DNA of 54,747 nt from Pseudomonas borbori. Lineage in GTDB: Bacteria > Pseudomonadota > Gammaproteobacteria > Pseudomonadales > Pseudomonadaceae. The position numbers and the translations under genes were made by a program. The stretch spans positions 1 to 54,747 of the forward strand of contig NZ_FOWX01000033.1 in assembly GCF_900115555.1 (NCBI RefSeq), given 5' to 3'. Position 1 is the first letter of the stretch. Each line of letters begins with the position of its first letter. Below, piece after piece: positions 19,236 through 29,488 of this stretch. The notes under the pieces are model-generated. The model saw nothing but the letters and a program-made list of their open reading frames with translations. It did not search any database and had not been told where the DNA came from.

Positions 19236-19943
19236 TCAGGTGAGAGTGATCCAGCGCTGATTAACGAACAGCTCAATTGGACGATATTGCGTCTTGTAGC
19301 TCATTTTTCGGCAGTTTTTGATCCAGTAGCCGAGGTACAGGGCATGCAGCCCAAGGCGCGCCGACTCCTTGATTTGCCAAAGAATGGCGAAACGCCCAAG
19401 ACTGCGCCGCTCCTCGCTGGGCTCGTAAAAGGTATAAACCGCTGAAAGACCGTTGGGCAGAACGTCCGTGACCGCGATAGCCAACAGCCGGCCGCGCTGA
19501 CGAAACTCATAGAAACGGGAAAACGGCAGGTCGCGCACCAGAAAGGTGGAGAACTGTTCACGGTTTGGTGGATACATGTCGCCATCGGCATGTCGTTGTT
19601 CGATGTAGCGAACGTAGAGATCGTAGTACTCCTCGGTGAACGCCGGGCGCACCGTAAAGACCTGGATGTCGAGATTGCGTTTGAAAATGCGCCGCTGCTG
19701 GCGATTGGGCTTGAACTGGCTGACGGGAATGCGTGCGGGTACGCAGGCCGAGCAGCGTTGGCAGTGGGGGCGGTAGAGGTGGTCGCCACTGCGGCGAAAG
19801 CCCATTTCCGAAAGTTCTGCATAGACATCCATATCCATTGGCTGGCTGGGATCGAGGAACAGGGTGGTGGCCTGTTCTTCGGGCAGATAGCTGCACGGAT
19901 GAGGCTGTGTAGCGTAAAACTTCAGGCGGGCCAACTCGGTCAT
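19236..19943 (-). CDS. bpt: Aspartate/glutamate leucyltransferase
   Basis: A 235-residue arginyltransferase-like enzyme (formerly ate) that transfers Leu from Leu-tRNA to N-terminal Asp or Glu, creating substrates for ClpS-ClpAP. Family marks: [18 protein letters not shown], the cysteine cluster [14 protein letters not shown], and the acceptor segment [17 protein letters not shown]. Start [13 protein letters not shown] is chosen because the upstream frame extension is not conserved. It is 55 bp downstream of aat. Confidence 0.95.
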
Positions 19944-19998
19944 GATCGACTCTCGGGGTAAAGCCTTGAACAAGTGTAAGCCACGCTGCCGTAGTCGC

Positions 19999-20679
19999 CT
20001 AGGCAGTCCAGGACGCTTGGCAGGGCTGATCGATATGACGCTTCAGGTAGGCGGCGAAATCTGCCCGGGCAATCGGTCTGGCACCGAAGCTGTGCAGGTG
20101 TTGCGTGGGCATCTGGCAGTCGATGAGTACGAAACCCCAGGCCTTCAGTCGTTCGACCAGGGTGACAAAACCGACCTTCGAAGCGTTGTCGGTGCGACTG
20201 AACATGGATTCGCCGAAAAACAGCCGGCCTATTGCCAGTCCGTATAGGCCGCCGACCAGCTCGCCGTTGCGCCAGACTTCGGCCGAATGGGCGATGCCGC
20301 GCCGATGCAGCTCTAGGTAGGCGCGCTGCATTGGCGTAGTGATCCAGGTGCCGTCGGCATAATCGCGTGGCGCAGCGCAGGCCTGGATGACCTCGGCAAA
20401 GGCTTGATCGAAGGTCACCTGGTAACGTGCCTGGCGCAGCGCCTTGGCCAGGCTGCGCGAGACATGCAGTTCATCAGGGAAGAGCACCGTACGCGGATCC
20501 GGCGACCACCAGAGAATCGGCTGGCCGTCCTGATACCAGGGGAAACAGCCATGGCGGTAGGCTGCTATCAGGCGCTCGGCACTCAAGTCACCGCCGGCCG
20601 CAAGCAAGCCATTGGGGTCATGCAGGGCTTTGGCGAGCGGCGGAAAACTCAGTGAGTCGCGTTGTAACCAAGTCAGCAT
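19999..20679 (-). CDS. aat: Leucyl/phenylalanyl-tRNA-protein transferase
   Basis: A 226-residue Aat that adds Leu or Phe from tRNA to N-terminal Lys or Arg of proteins, marking them for ClpS-ClpAP. It shows FPPLAKALHDPNGLLAAGGDLS, GCFPWYQDGQPILWWSPDPR and the GGLYGLAIGRLFFGESMFS core with the IDCQMPTQHLHSFGA end motif. Start MLTWLQRDSLSFPP is the conserved one; an open extension upstream reaches into the trxB 3' region and is ignored. It sits between trxB and bpt. Confidence 0.95.
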   Translation of the reverse strand: MLTWLQRDSLSFPPLAKALHDPNGLLAAGGDLSAERLIAAYRHGCFPWYQDGQPILWWSPDPRTVLFPDELHVSRSLAKALRQARYQVTFDQAFAEVIQACAAPRDYADGTWITTPMQRAYLELHRRGIAHSAEVWRNGELVGGLYGLAIGRLFFGESMFSRTDNASKVGFVTLVERLKAWGFVLIDCQMPTQHLHSFGARPIARADFAAYLKRHIDQPCQASWTA

Positions 20680-20740
20680 TCGACGAAACCACGAGAGGCG
20701 AGGGCGAGTTTGGCAGCCTGTGACGCCCGCCAGGGGGCGA

Positions 20741-21691
<951 letters not shown>

Positions 21692-21936
21692 AGAAACACC
21701 TCATAAGCCTTTGTCACAAAAGAGAATGCATGCTCAAATTGAGCCACACGTAAATATGTTGTTGGCTATGCTACACCGAAGCGGGGGACGAGCGGGAGCC
21801 GCCAGCAGAGGGCTTCTGTCAGATCGAATGCCTCTGCGGCCTGGCGTGGCATCAATCGGGTAAATCCGTACAATAGTCAGAAATTTTGTCGTTAACCGAT
21901 TATTCGGCGCGCCGCTGGCGCAGGATTAGATGTGTT

Positions 21937-24339
21937 TTGAAGAATTCAAGCCCTACAGCCCAGGCCCCGCTCTGGCGTCAGCAATTGCCCTACAGGTTGA
22001 AAGAAGGCGCCTTGATCGCTCTGGGTGCGCTTTGTCTTTATCTGTGGATGGCGCTGCTGAGCTATGACCCTGCCGACCCGGGCTGGACGCACACCAGCAA
22101 TATCGATCAGGTGCAGAATGCCGCCGGCCGTGCGGGTGCCTGGTTTGCCGACATTCTGTTCATGGCCCTGGGCTATTTCGCTTATGTGTTCCCGCTGTTG
22201 CTCGGGGTCAAAACCTTGCAGGTGTTTCGTGACCGCCATCGGCCCTGGCAGTGGAGTGGCTGGTTGTTTTCCTGGCGATTGATTGGCCTGGTGTTCCTTG
22301 TTCTGTCTGGAGCGACGCTGGCCGATATTCATTTTGATGCGGGCGCCAGCATGCCGGCTTCGGCTGGCGGGGCATTGGGTGAGAGCCTTGGTCAGTTTGC
22401 CGAAGACGCATTGAATGTGCAGGGCAGCACCTTGCTGTTCATTGCGCTGTTTCTCTTCGGCTTGACCGTGTTCAGCGACCTGTCCTGGTTCAAGGTCATG
22501 GACCTGACCGGCAAGATCACCCTGGATCTTCTCGAGCTGATCCAGAGTCTGGTCAACCGCTGGTGGAATGCCCGTACCGAGCGCAAACAACTGGTCGCGC
22601 AGTTGCGTGAAGTCGACGAGCGGGTCAGCGAAGTGGCGGCACCGATGGTGCACGACCGCCGCGAGCAGGCCAAAGTCAAAGAGCGCCTGCTCGAACGCGA
22701 GGAAGCGCTGAGCAAACACATGAGTGCCCGTGAAAGCCGCACTGCGCCGGTGATTACCCCGCCAGCGGAGCCCAAAGTCGCCGAGCCGAGCAAGCGCGTA
22801 CAGAAAGAAAAGCAGGCGCCGCTGTTCGTCGACAGCGCCGTCGAAGGTACCTTGCCGCCGATTTCCATTCTCGATGTCGCCGAGAAGAAGCAGAAGCAAT
22901 TCTCCCCCGAGTCACTGGAGGCCATGTCGCGCCTGCTGGAGATCAAGCTCAAGGAGTTCGGCGTCGAGGTCATGGTCGAGTCGGTGCATCCGGGTCCGGT
23001 GATCACCCGTTTCGAGATCCAGCTCGCCGCCGGGGTCAAGGTCAGCCGTATTTCCGGGTTGGCCAAGGACCTGGCGCGCTCGATGGCGATCATCAGCGTG
23101 CGCGTGGTCGAAGTGATCCCCGGCAAAACCACCGTGGGCATTGAGGTGCCCAACGAAGACCGGCAGATCGTGCGCTTTTCCGAGGTGCTGTCGTCACCCG
23201 AGTACGATGATGCCAAGTCCCCGGTGACCCTGGCCCTGGGCCACGACATCGGCGGCCGCCCGGTGATTACCGACCTGGCGAAGATGCCCCACTTACTGGT
23301 CGCCGGCACCACCGGCTCGGGCAAGTCGGTCGGGGTCAACGCGATGATACTGTCGATCCTGTTCAAGTCCACGCCGGAAGAGGCGCGCTTGATCATGATC
23401 GACCCGAAAATGCTCGAACTGTCGATCTATGAGGGCATTCCACACCTGCTGTGCCCGGTGGTCACCGACATGAAGGAGGCGGCCAACGCCCTGCGCTGGA
23501 GCGTCGCCGAAATGGAGCGGCGCTATAAGCTCATGTCGAAGATGGGCGTGCGCAACCTGGCCGGCTTCAACCGCAAGGTCAAGGACGCGGAGGAGGCGGG
23601 CGAGCCCTTGGCCGACCCGTTGTACAAGCGCGAAAGCATGCACGACGAAGCGCCGCTGCTGAAAACCCTGCCGACCATCGTGGTGGTGGTGGACGAGTTT
23701 GCCGACATGATGATGATCGTCGGCAAGAAGGTAGAAGAGTTGATCGCGCGGATCGCACAGAAGGCCCGCGCCGCCGGCATCCACCTGATTCTCGCCACCC
23801 AGCGGCCGTCGGTGGATGTGATCACCGGCCTGATCAAGGCCAACATTCCGACGCGCATGGCCTTCCAGGTATCGAGCAAGATCGATTCGCGGACCATTCT
23901 CGACCAGGGTGGCGCCGAACAGTTGCTCGGCCACGGTGACATGCTCTACCTGCCACCCGGCACCGGCTTGCCGATCCGTGTGCACGGCGCCTTCGTTTCC
24001 GACGAAGAGGTCCATCGCGTGGTCGAGGCCTGGAAGCTGCGCGGCACACCGGACTATATCGAAGACATTCTGGCGGGCGTCGAAGAGTCTGGCAGTGGCT
24101 TCGACGGAAGCAGTGAAGGCGGCGGCGAAGGTAGTGAAGAAGATCCGCTGTATGACGAAGCCGTGCGTTTCGTCACCGAAAGCCGTCGGGCCTCGATTTC
24201 CGCTGTGCAGCGCAAATTGAAGATCGGCTACAACCGGGCAGCGCGGATGATCGAAGCAATGGAAATGGCTGGCGTGGTGACCTCGATGAGCACCAATGGC
24301 TCGCGCGAAGTGATAGCGCCGGGTCCAACTCGTGACTAA
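21937..24339 (+). CDS. ftsK: DNA translocase FtsK
   Basis: A divisome-anchored DNA pump that resolves chromosome dimers at the septum, about 800 residues. Four N-terminal helices are visible (for example ALIALGALCLYLWMALLSY and STLLFIALFLFGLTVF). A short charged linker follows and then the RecA-like motor with Walker A AGTTGSGKS and Walker B TIVVVVDEFADMMM. The C-terminal gamma winged helix that reads KOPS is DPLYDEAVRF through AISAVQRKLKIGYNRA-like sequence. The reading frame has no ATG near the family start. TTG at 21937 (KNSSPTAQAPLWRQ follows), with AGGATT upstream, is the most likely start; another TTG at 21886 is possible. Confidence 0.93.
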   Translation: MKNSSPTAQAPLWRQQLPYRLKEGALIALGALCLYLWMALLSYDPADPGWTHTSNIDQVQNAAGRAGAWFADILFMALGYFAYVFPLLLGVKTLQVFRDRHRPWQWSGWLFSWRLIGLVFLVLSGATLADIHFDAGASMPASAGGALGESLGQFAEDALNVQGSTLLFIALFLFGLTVFSDLSWFKVMDLTGKITLDLLELIQSLVNRWWNARTERKQLVAQLREVDERVSEVAAPMVHDRREQAKVKERLLEREEALSKHMSARESRTAPVITPPAEPKVAEPSKRVQKEKQAPLFVDSAVEGTLPPISILDVAEKKQKQFSPESLEAMSRLLEIKLKEFGVEVMVESVHPGPVITRFEIQLAAGVKVSRISGLAKDLARSMAIISVRVVEVIPGKTTVGIEVPNEDRQIVRFSEVLSSPEYDDAKSPVTLALGHDIGGRPVITDLAKMPHLLVAGTTGSGKSVGVNAMILSILFKSTPEEARLIMIDPKMLELSIYEGIPHLLCPVVTDMKEAANALRWSVAEMERRYKLMSKMGVRNLAGFNRKVKDAEEAGEPLADPLYKRESMHDEAPLLKTLPTIVVVVDEFADMMMIVGKKVEELIARIAQKARAAGIHLILATQRPSVDVITGLIKANIPTRMAFQVSSKIDSRTILDQGGAEQLLGHGDMLYLPPGTGLPIRVHGAFVSDEEVHRVVEAWKLRGTPDYIEDILAGVEESGSGFDGSSEGGGEGSEEDPLYDEAVRFVTESRRASISAVQRKLKIGYNRAARMIEAMEMAGVVTSMSTNGSREVIAPGPTRD

Positions 24340-24369
24340 CGCCAAAAAATCAATGTGATAAGGAGTTTC

Positions 24370-24996
24370 ATGCGCCTGATTCGTATGCTGTTGCTGGCAG
24401 CTTTAAGCATTTCCAGCGTTTCCGCCCTGGCGGACGAGGATGCGTCTGCACAGCGTCTGACCGTATTGCTCAGCCAGGCGCAAACGATCAGCGCCCGCTT
24501 CTCGCAGCTGACCCTGGATGGCAGTGGCACGCAGTTGCAGGAAACCGCAGGTCAGCTTGTGCTCAAGCGTCCGGGGCTGTTTCGCTGGCACACCGACGCG
24601 CCCATGGAGCAGTTGCTGGTGTCCAACGGCGAGAAGGTCTGGCTGTATGATCCGGACCTTGAACAGGTCACCATTCAGACCCTCGACAAGCGCCTGACCC
24701 ATACCCCGGCGCTGCTGCTGTCCGGCGATGTTTCCGAGATTCAAGAGAATTTCGCGATCAGCCATCAGGAAGGCGGCAACGTGGTCGACTTCATGCTCAA
24801 GCCGAAGTCCAAGGACACCCTGTTCGACAGCCTGCGCCTGTCGTTTCGCAGCGGCGTATTGAATGACATGCAGCTGATCGACAGCATCGGCCAGCGCACC
24901 AATATTCTGTTCCTCAGCGTGAAGATGAATGAAGCCGTGGACGACAGCCTGTTCAGCTTCGAGATTCCCGAAGGCGCGGATGTCATTCAAGAGTAA
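24370..24996 (+). CDS. lolA: Outer-membrane lipoprotein carrier LolA
   Basis: A 208-residue periplasmic chaperone that ferries lipoproteins from LolCDE to LolB. A signal peptide of about 21 residues ends at ALA-DEDASAQ. The LolA core (RLTVLLSQAQTISARFSQLT, then RPGLFRWHTDAPMEQLLVSN) is clear. AAGGAG lies just before the ATG at 24370; an in-frame ATG 15 bases upstream is less well placed. It follows ftsK by 30 bp and precedes rarA by 19 bp. Confidence 0.94.
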   Translation: MRLIRMLLLAALSISSVSALADEDASAQRLTVLLSQAQTISARFSQLTLDGSGTQLQETAGQLVLKRPGLFRWHTDAPMEQLLVSNGEKVWLYDPDLEQVTIQTLDKRLTHTPALLLSGDVSEIQENFAISHQEGGNVVDFMLKPKSKDTLFDSLRLSFRSGVLNDMQLIDSIGQRTNILFLSVKMNEAVDDSLFSFEIPEGADVIQE

Positions 24997-25015
24997 GAGG
25001 TCGTAGCCCGCCGCC

Positions 25016-26341
25016 ATGGATCTGTTCCGTAATGCGCCCATCGCCCAGCCCTTGGCGGCACGTTTGCGTGCCGCCAGCCTGGACGAATACGTCGGTCAGG
25101 AGCATCTGCTGGCACGCGGCAAGCCGCTGCGCGAAGCGCTGGAGCAGGGCGCGCTGCATTCGATGATCTTCTGGGGGCCGCCGGGTGTGGGCAAGACCAC
25201 CCTGGCGCGTTTGCTGGCCCAGGTCACCGATGCCCATTTCGAGACGATTTCCGCGGTGCTCTCCGGGGTCAAGGAGATTCGCCAGGCGGTCGAAGTCGCG
25301 CAACAGCACGCCGCCCAGTATGGCCGCCGGACCATCCTGTTCGTCGACGAGGTGCATCGCTTCAACAAGTCGCAGCAGGACGCCTTTCTGCCCTACGTGG
25401 AAGACGGCACCCTGATCTTCATCGGTGCCACCACCGAAAACCCCTCGTTCGAACTGAACAATGCGCTGCTTTCGCGAGCCCGCGTCTATGTCCTGAAAAG
25501 CCTCGATGAAGAGGCGCTGCGCAAGCTGGCGAGCCGCGCCCTGACTGACCCCAAGGGCCTCGGCGAGCGGCAACTGAGCCTGCCGGAGGAAAGCTTCAAG
25601 ATTCTCCTGGCCGCCGCCGATGGCGATGGCCGGCGCTTGCTGAATTTTCTGGAGAACGCCGCGGATCTGGCCGAGGACGGCGGCGCCATCAGCACTGAGC
25701 TGTTGCTGGACCTGCTCGGCGACAACCGCAGGCGCTTCGACAAGGGCGGCGAAGCCTTCTACGACCAGATTTCCGCGCTGCACAAGTCGGTGCGCGGCTC
25801 CAGCCCGGACGGTGCGCTCTATTGGTTCGCGCGCATGCTCGATGGCGGCTGCGATCCACTGTATATCGCCCGCCGGGTGGTGCGCATGGCCAGCGAAGAC
25901 ATCGGCAATGCCGACCCGCGCGCGCTGACGCTGTGCCTCAATGCCTGGGACGTGCAGGAGCGCCTGGGCAGCCCCGAAGGCGAACTGGCGGTGGCCCAGG
26001 CCATCGTCTACCTGGCCTGCGCGCCGAAAAGCAACGCGGTGTATAGCGCGTTCAAGGCGGCGATGCGCGATGCCGCCGAGCATGGCTCCCTGGAGGTGCC
26101 GCTGCACCTGCGCAACGCGCCGACCAAGCTGATGAAAGAACTCGGTTACGGCGACGAATACCGCTATGCCCATGACGAGCCGGAGGCCTACGCCGCCGGT
26201 GAGGATTACTTCCCTGAGCAACTGCCGGCGCGTCAGTACTATCAGCCGGTGCCGCGCGGCCTCGAGCAGAAAATTCGCGACAAGCTCGCACACCTGGCCA
26301 GCCAGGATGCGGCCAGTCCACGCAAGCGGAGAAAGCCATGA
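25016..26341 (+). CDS. rarA: Replication-associated recombination protein RarA (MgsA)
   Basis: A 441-residue AAA+ ATPase related to clamp loaders, acting at stalled replication forks. Walker A is GPPGVGKTT (about residue 54), Walker B is ILFVDEVHRFNKSQQDAF, sensor 1 is IGATTENPSFELN, and the C-terminal tetramerisation part runs through GDEYRYAHDEPEAYAAGEDY. Its TGA overlaps the crcB start (ATGA), in the usual lolA-rarA-crcB-serS order. Confidence 0.96.
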   Translation: MDLFRNAPIAQPLAARLRAASLDEYVGQEHLLARGKPLREALEQGALHSMIFWGPPGVGKTTLARLLAQVTDAHFETISAVLSGVKEIRQAVEVAQQHAAQYGRRTILFVDEVHRFNKSQQDAFLPYVEDGTLIFIGATTENPSFELNNALLSRARVYVLKSLDEEALRKLASRALTDPKGLGERQLSLPEESFKILLAAADGDGRRLLNFLENAADLAEDGGAISTELLLDLLGDNRRRFDKGGEAFYDQISALHKSVRGSSPDGALYWFARMLDGGCDPLYIARRVVRMASEDIGNADPRALTLCLNAWDVQERLGSPEGELAVAQAIVYLACAPKSNAVYSAFKAAMRDAAEHGSLEVPLHLRNAPTKLMKELGYGDEYRYAHDEPEAYAAGEDYFPEQLPARQYYQPVPRGLEQKIRDKLAHLASQDAASPRKRRKP

Positions 26342-26712
26342 TCGCGGTGGTCTTCGCGGTGGCGGCCGGCGGTACCTGCGGCACCCTGTTGCGCTTTGCC
26401 ACAGGCAGCTGGATCAACGCGAACTGGCCGCAATACTTCTATACAGCCACTCTGGCGGTTAACATCCTCGGCTGCCTGCTGATCGGTTACCTGTATGGGC
26501 TGTTTCTGCTGCGCCCGGACATACCGCTGGAGTTACGCGCCGGCTTGATCGTCGGCTTTCTGGGCGGTCTCACCACCTTTTCATCCTTTTCCCTCGACAC
26601 CTTGCGCCTGCTGGAAAGCGGCCAGGCGCCAATGGCCTTCGGCTATGTGGCGCTGAGCGTGTTGGGCGGTCTGCTCGCGACCTGGGCCGGCCTATCATTC
26701 ACCAAACTCTGA
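26338..26712 (+). CDS. crcB: Fluoride channel CrcB/Fluc
   Basis: A 124-residue four-helix membrane protein that exports fluoride as a dual-topology dimer. It has GGTCGTLLRFATGSWIN, the pore Asn in LAVNILGCLLIGYL, and the GFLGGLTTFSSFSLDTL Phe-box/TM3 break. It is coupled to rarA by a 4-bp overlap. No fluoride riboswitch precedes it because it is internal to the operon. Confidence 0.95.
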   Translation: MIAVVFAVAAGGTCGTLLRFATGSWINANWPQYFYTATLAVNILGCLLIGYLYGLFLLRPDIPLELRAGLIVGFLGGLTTFSSFSLDTLRLLESGQAPMAFGYVALSVLGGLLATWAGLSFTKL

Positions 26713-26728
26713 TCGACGAGAACCCGAC

Positions 26729-28009
26729 ATGCTCGACTCCAAACTGGTGCGCAGCCAACTCCACGATGTGGCTCAGCGTCTTGCCACCCGCGGCTTTCAA
26801 CTGGATGTGGCGCGCTTCGAGGCGCTGGAAAACCAGCGCAAGACCGTGCAGACCCACACCGAACAGTTGCAAGCCGAGCGCAACAGCCGCTCCAAGGCCA
26901 TCGGCCAGGCCAAGCAGCGCGGCGAAGACATAGCGCCGCTGCTGGCGGATGTCGATCGCATGGGCAACGAGCTGGAGCAAGGCAAGCAGGAGCTGGATGC
27001 CATTCAGCTCGAACTGGACGGTTTGCTGTTGAACCTGCCCAACCTACCGCATGAATCGGTGCCGGTCGGTGACGATGAAGAGGCCAATGTCGAGGTGCGC
27101 CGCTGGGGTACGCCCAAGGCCTTCGATTTCGCCATCCAGGATCACGTCAGCCTGGGCGAACAACACGGCTGGCTGGATTTCGAAACCGCCGCCAAGCTGT
27201 CCGGCGCCCGATTCGCCCTGTTGCGCGGGCCGATCGCTCGCCTGCATCGCGCCCTGGCCCAGTTCATGATCAATCTGCACACCAGCGAACATGGCTACGA
27301 AGAGGCTTACACGCCTTACCTGGTCCAGGCGTCGGCCTTGCAGGGCACCGGCCAGTTGCCCAAGTTCGAGGAAGACCTGTTCAAGATCAGCCGCGAGAAC
27401 GAGGCCGACCTGTACCTGATCCCGACCGCCGAAGTGTCGCTGACCAATATCGTCGCCGGCGAAATTCTCGATGCCAGGCAATTGCCGCTGAAGCTGGTTG
27501 CCCACACCCCCTGTTTCCGTAGCGAAGCCGGTTCGTCCGGTCGCGATACCCGCGGCATGATCCGCCAGCATCAGTTCGACAAGGTCGAGATGGTGCAGAT
27601 CGTCGAGCCGAGTACCTCCTACCAGGCTCTGGAAGAGCTCACCGGCAATGCCGAAAAGGTCCTGCAACTGCTCGAACTGCCATACCGCGTGCTCGCCCTC
27701 TGCACCGGCGACATGGGCTTCAGCGCGACCAAGACCTACGATCTGGAAGTCTGGGTGCCGAGCCAGGACAAGTACCGCGAGATTTCCTCCTGCTCCAATT
27801 GCGGCGACTTCCAGGCGCGGCGCATGCAGGCGCGCTATCGCAACCCGGAAACCGGCAAGCCGGAGCTGCTGCACACCCTCAACGGTTCCGGCCTGGCAGT
27901 AGGTCGCACCCTGGTGGCGGTGCTGGAAAACTACCAGCAAGCCGATGGCAGCATTCGCGTGCCCGAGGTGCTCAAACCCTATATGGGCGGTATCGAAGTA
28001 ATCGGATGA
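26729..28009 (+). CDS. serS: Seryl-tRNA synthetase
   Basis: A 426-residue class II synthetase. The N-terminal coiled-coil arm that grips tRNA-Ser is residues about 1-110 (for example RFEALENQRKTVQTHTEQLQ). Motif 2 is TPCFRSEAGSSGRDTRGMIR and motif 3 is LNGSGLAVGRTLVAVLENYQ. It lies 16 bp after crcB. A tRNA-Ser(UGA) substrate gene is in the same window. Confidence 0.97.
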   Translation: MLDSKLVRSQLHDVAQRLATRGFQLDVARFEALENQRKTVQTHTEQLQAERNSRSKAIGQAKQRGEDIAPLLADVDRMGNELEQGKQELDAIQLELDGLLLNLPNLPHESVPVGDDEEANVEVRRWGTPKAFDFAIQDHVSLGEQHGWLDFETAAKLSGARFALLRGPIARLHRALAQFMINLHTSEHGYEEAYTPYLVQASALQGTGQLPKFEEDLFKISRENEADLYLIPTAEVSLTNIVAGEILDARQLPLKLVAHTPCFRSEAGSSGRDTRGMIRQHQFDKVEMVQIVEPSTSYQALEELTGNAEKVLQLLELPYRVLALCTGDMGFSATKTYDLEVWVPSQDKYREISSCSNCGDFQARRMQARYRNPETGKPELLHTLNGSGLAVGRTLVAVLENYQQADGSIRVPEVLKPYMGGIEVIG

Positions 28010-28093
28010 CAACGGTTAGTTGCAAGCTTCAAGCCGCAAACAGAAGCGGTGCGTCAGCTTGCCGCTTAATACTTGCTGCTTGAGGCTGCCACT

Positions 28094-29488
28094 ATGGATT
28101 TTCTTCCGCTGTTCCACAAATTGCAGGATCGTCTGGTACTGGTGGTCGGTGGCGGTGAAGTGGCTTTGCGCAAATCGCGTCTGCTGGCCGATGCCGGCGC
28201 CAGATTGCGGGTCGTGGCGCCGGAGGTGCGCGAGGAGCTGCGCGAACTGGTCGGCCAGGGCGCAGGCGAGGTACTGCTGCGCAACTACCAGCCCGCCGAC
28301 CTGAACGGCGTGGTGTTGATCATCGCCGCCACCGACGACGAACCGCTGAATGCGCAAATATCCGCCCAGGCCCAGACGCTGGGCATCCCGGTCAATGTGG
28401 TCGATGCCCCCAAGCTGTGCAGCGTTATTTTCCCGGCTATCGTCGACCGTTCGCCGCTGATCGTCGCCGTCACCAGTGGCGGCGATGCGCCGGTACTGGC
28501 GCGCTTGATCCGGGCCAAGATCGAAACCTGGATTCCGGCAAGCTATGGCCAACTGGCCGGTCTGGCGAAGAAATTTCGCGCACAAGTCAAAGGCCTGTTC
28601 CCCGATGTCCAGCAGCGCCGGGTGTTCTGGGAAGACGTGTTCCAGGGGCAGATTGCCGAGAGTGTGTTCGCCGGCAAGCTGCATGAAGGCGAACGCCTGC
28701 TCGAGGCGAAAGTCGCCGGCGCCGCGCCACGCACCCTGGGCGAGGTGTACCTGGTCGGCGCCGGCCCAGGCGATCCGGACCTACTGACGTTTCGCGCCCT
28801 GCGCCTGATGCAGCAGGCCGATGTGGTGCTCTACGATCGCCTGGTCGCTCCGGCGATCATCGAGCTGTGCCGCCGCGATGCCGAGCGCATCTATGTCGGC
28901 AAGCAGCGCGCCGCGCATGCAGTGCCGCAGGATCAGATCAATCAGCATCTGGTCAGCCTGGCCAAAGAGGGCAAGCGGGTGTTGCGCCTGAAAGGCGGCG
29001 ATCCCTTTATCTTCGGCCGCGGCGGCGAGGAGATCGAGCAACTGGCAGCGCACGGGATACCCTTCCAGGTCGTACCCGGCATCACTGCGGCCAGTGGCTG
29101 CGCGGCTTATGCAGGGATTCCGCTGACCCACCGCGATCATGCGCAATCGGTACGCTTCGTCACCGGCCACCTCAAGGACGGCAGTTGCGACCTGCCTTGG
29201 GCGGAGCTGGCAGCACCCAGCCAGACCCTGGTGTTCTACATGGGCCTGGTCGGTTTGCCGCTGATTTGCCAGCAATTGATCGCCCATGGCCGTGCGCCAA
29301 GCACGCCGGCGGCGCTGATCCAGCAGGGCACCACGCCCAACCAGCGGGTGTTCACCGGCACCCTGGCGAACCTGCCGGAACTGGTCGCCGAGCATCAGGT
29401 CCATGCGCCGACCCTGGTCATAGTCGGCGAGGTGGTGCAGCTGCGCGACAAGCTGGCCTGGTTCGAAGGCGCTCAGGCCGAGGTTTGA
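28094..29488 (+). CDS. cysG: Siroheme synthase CysG
   Basis: A 464-residue trifunctional enzyme making siroheme from uroporphyrinogen III. The N-terminal part (1-about 210) is the NAD-dependent dehydrogenase/ferrochelatase (VLVVGGGEVALRKSRLL, PKLCSVIFPAIVDRSPLIVA). The C-terminal part is the SAM methyltransferase (VYLVGAGPGDPDLLTFRAL, LRLKGGDPFIFGRGGEE, PGITAASGCAAYAGIPLTHR). Start MDFLPLFHKLQ is the conserved one. The 84-bp gap after serS contains an imperfect inverted repeat of GCTTCAAGC/GCTTGAGGC type. Its 3' end overlaps the convergent yqjG-like gene by 16 bp. Confidence 0.95.
   Translation: MDFLPLFHKLQDRLVLVVGGGEVALRKSRLLADAGARLRVVAPEVREELRELVGQGAGEVLLRNYQPADLNGVVLIIAATDDEPLNAQISAQAQTLGIPVNVVDAPKLCSVIFPAIVDRSPLIVAVTSGGDAPVLARLIRAKIETWIPASYGQLAGLAKKFRAQVKGLFPDVQQRRVFWEDVFQGQIAESVFAGKLHEGERLLEAKVAGAAPRTLGEVYLVGAGPGDPDLLTFRALRLMQQADVVLYDRLVAPAIIELCRRDAERIYVGKQRAAHAVPQDQINQHLVSLAKEGKRVLRLKGGDPFIFGRGGEEIEQLAAHGIPFQVVPGITAASGCAAYAGIPLTHRDHAQSVRFVTGHLKDGSCDLPWAELAAPSQTLVFYMGLVGLPLICQQLIAHGRAPSTPAALIQQGTTPNQRVFTGTLANLPELVAEHQVHAPTLVIVGEVVQLRDKLAWFEGAQAEV

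Noticed and set aside
26338..26712. Fluoride riboswitch for crcB
   Set aside because: crcB overlaps rarA by 4 bp and is internal to an operon; no leader with the riboswitch fold is present.
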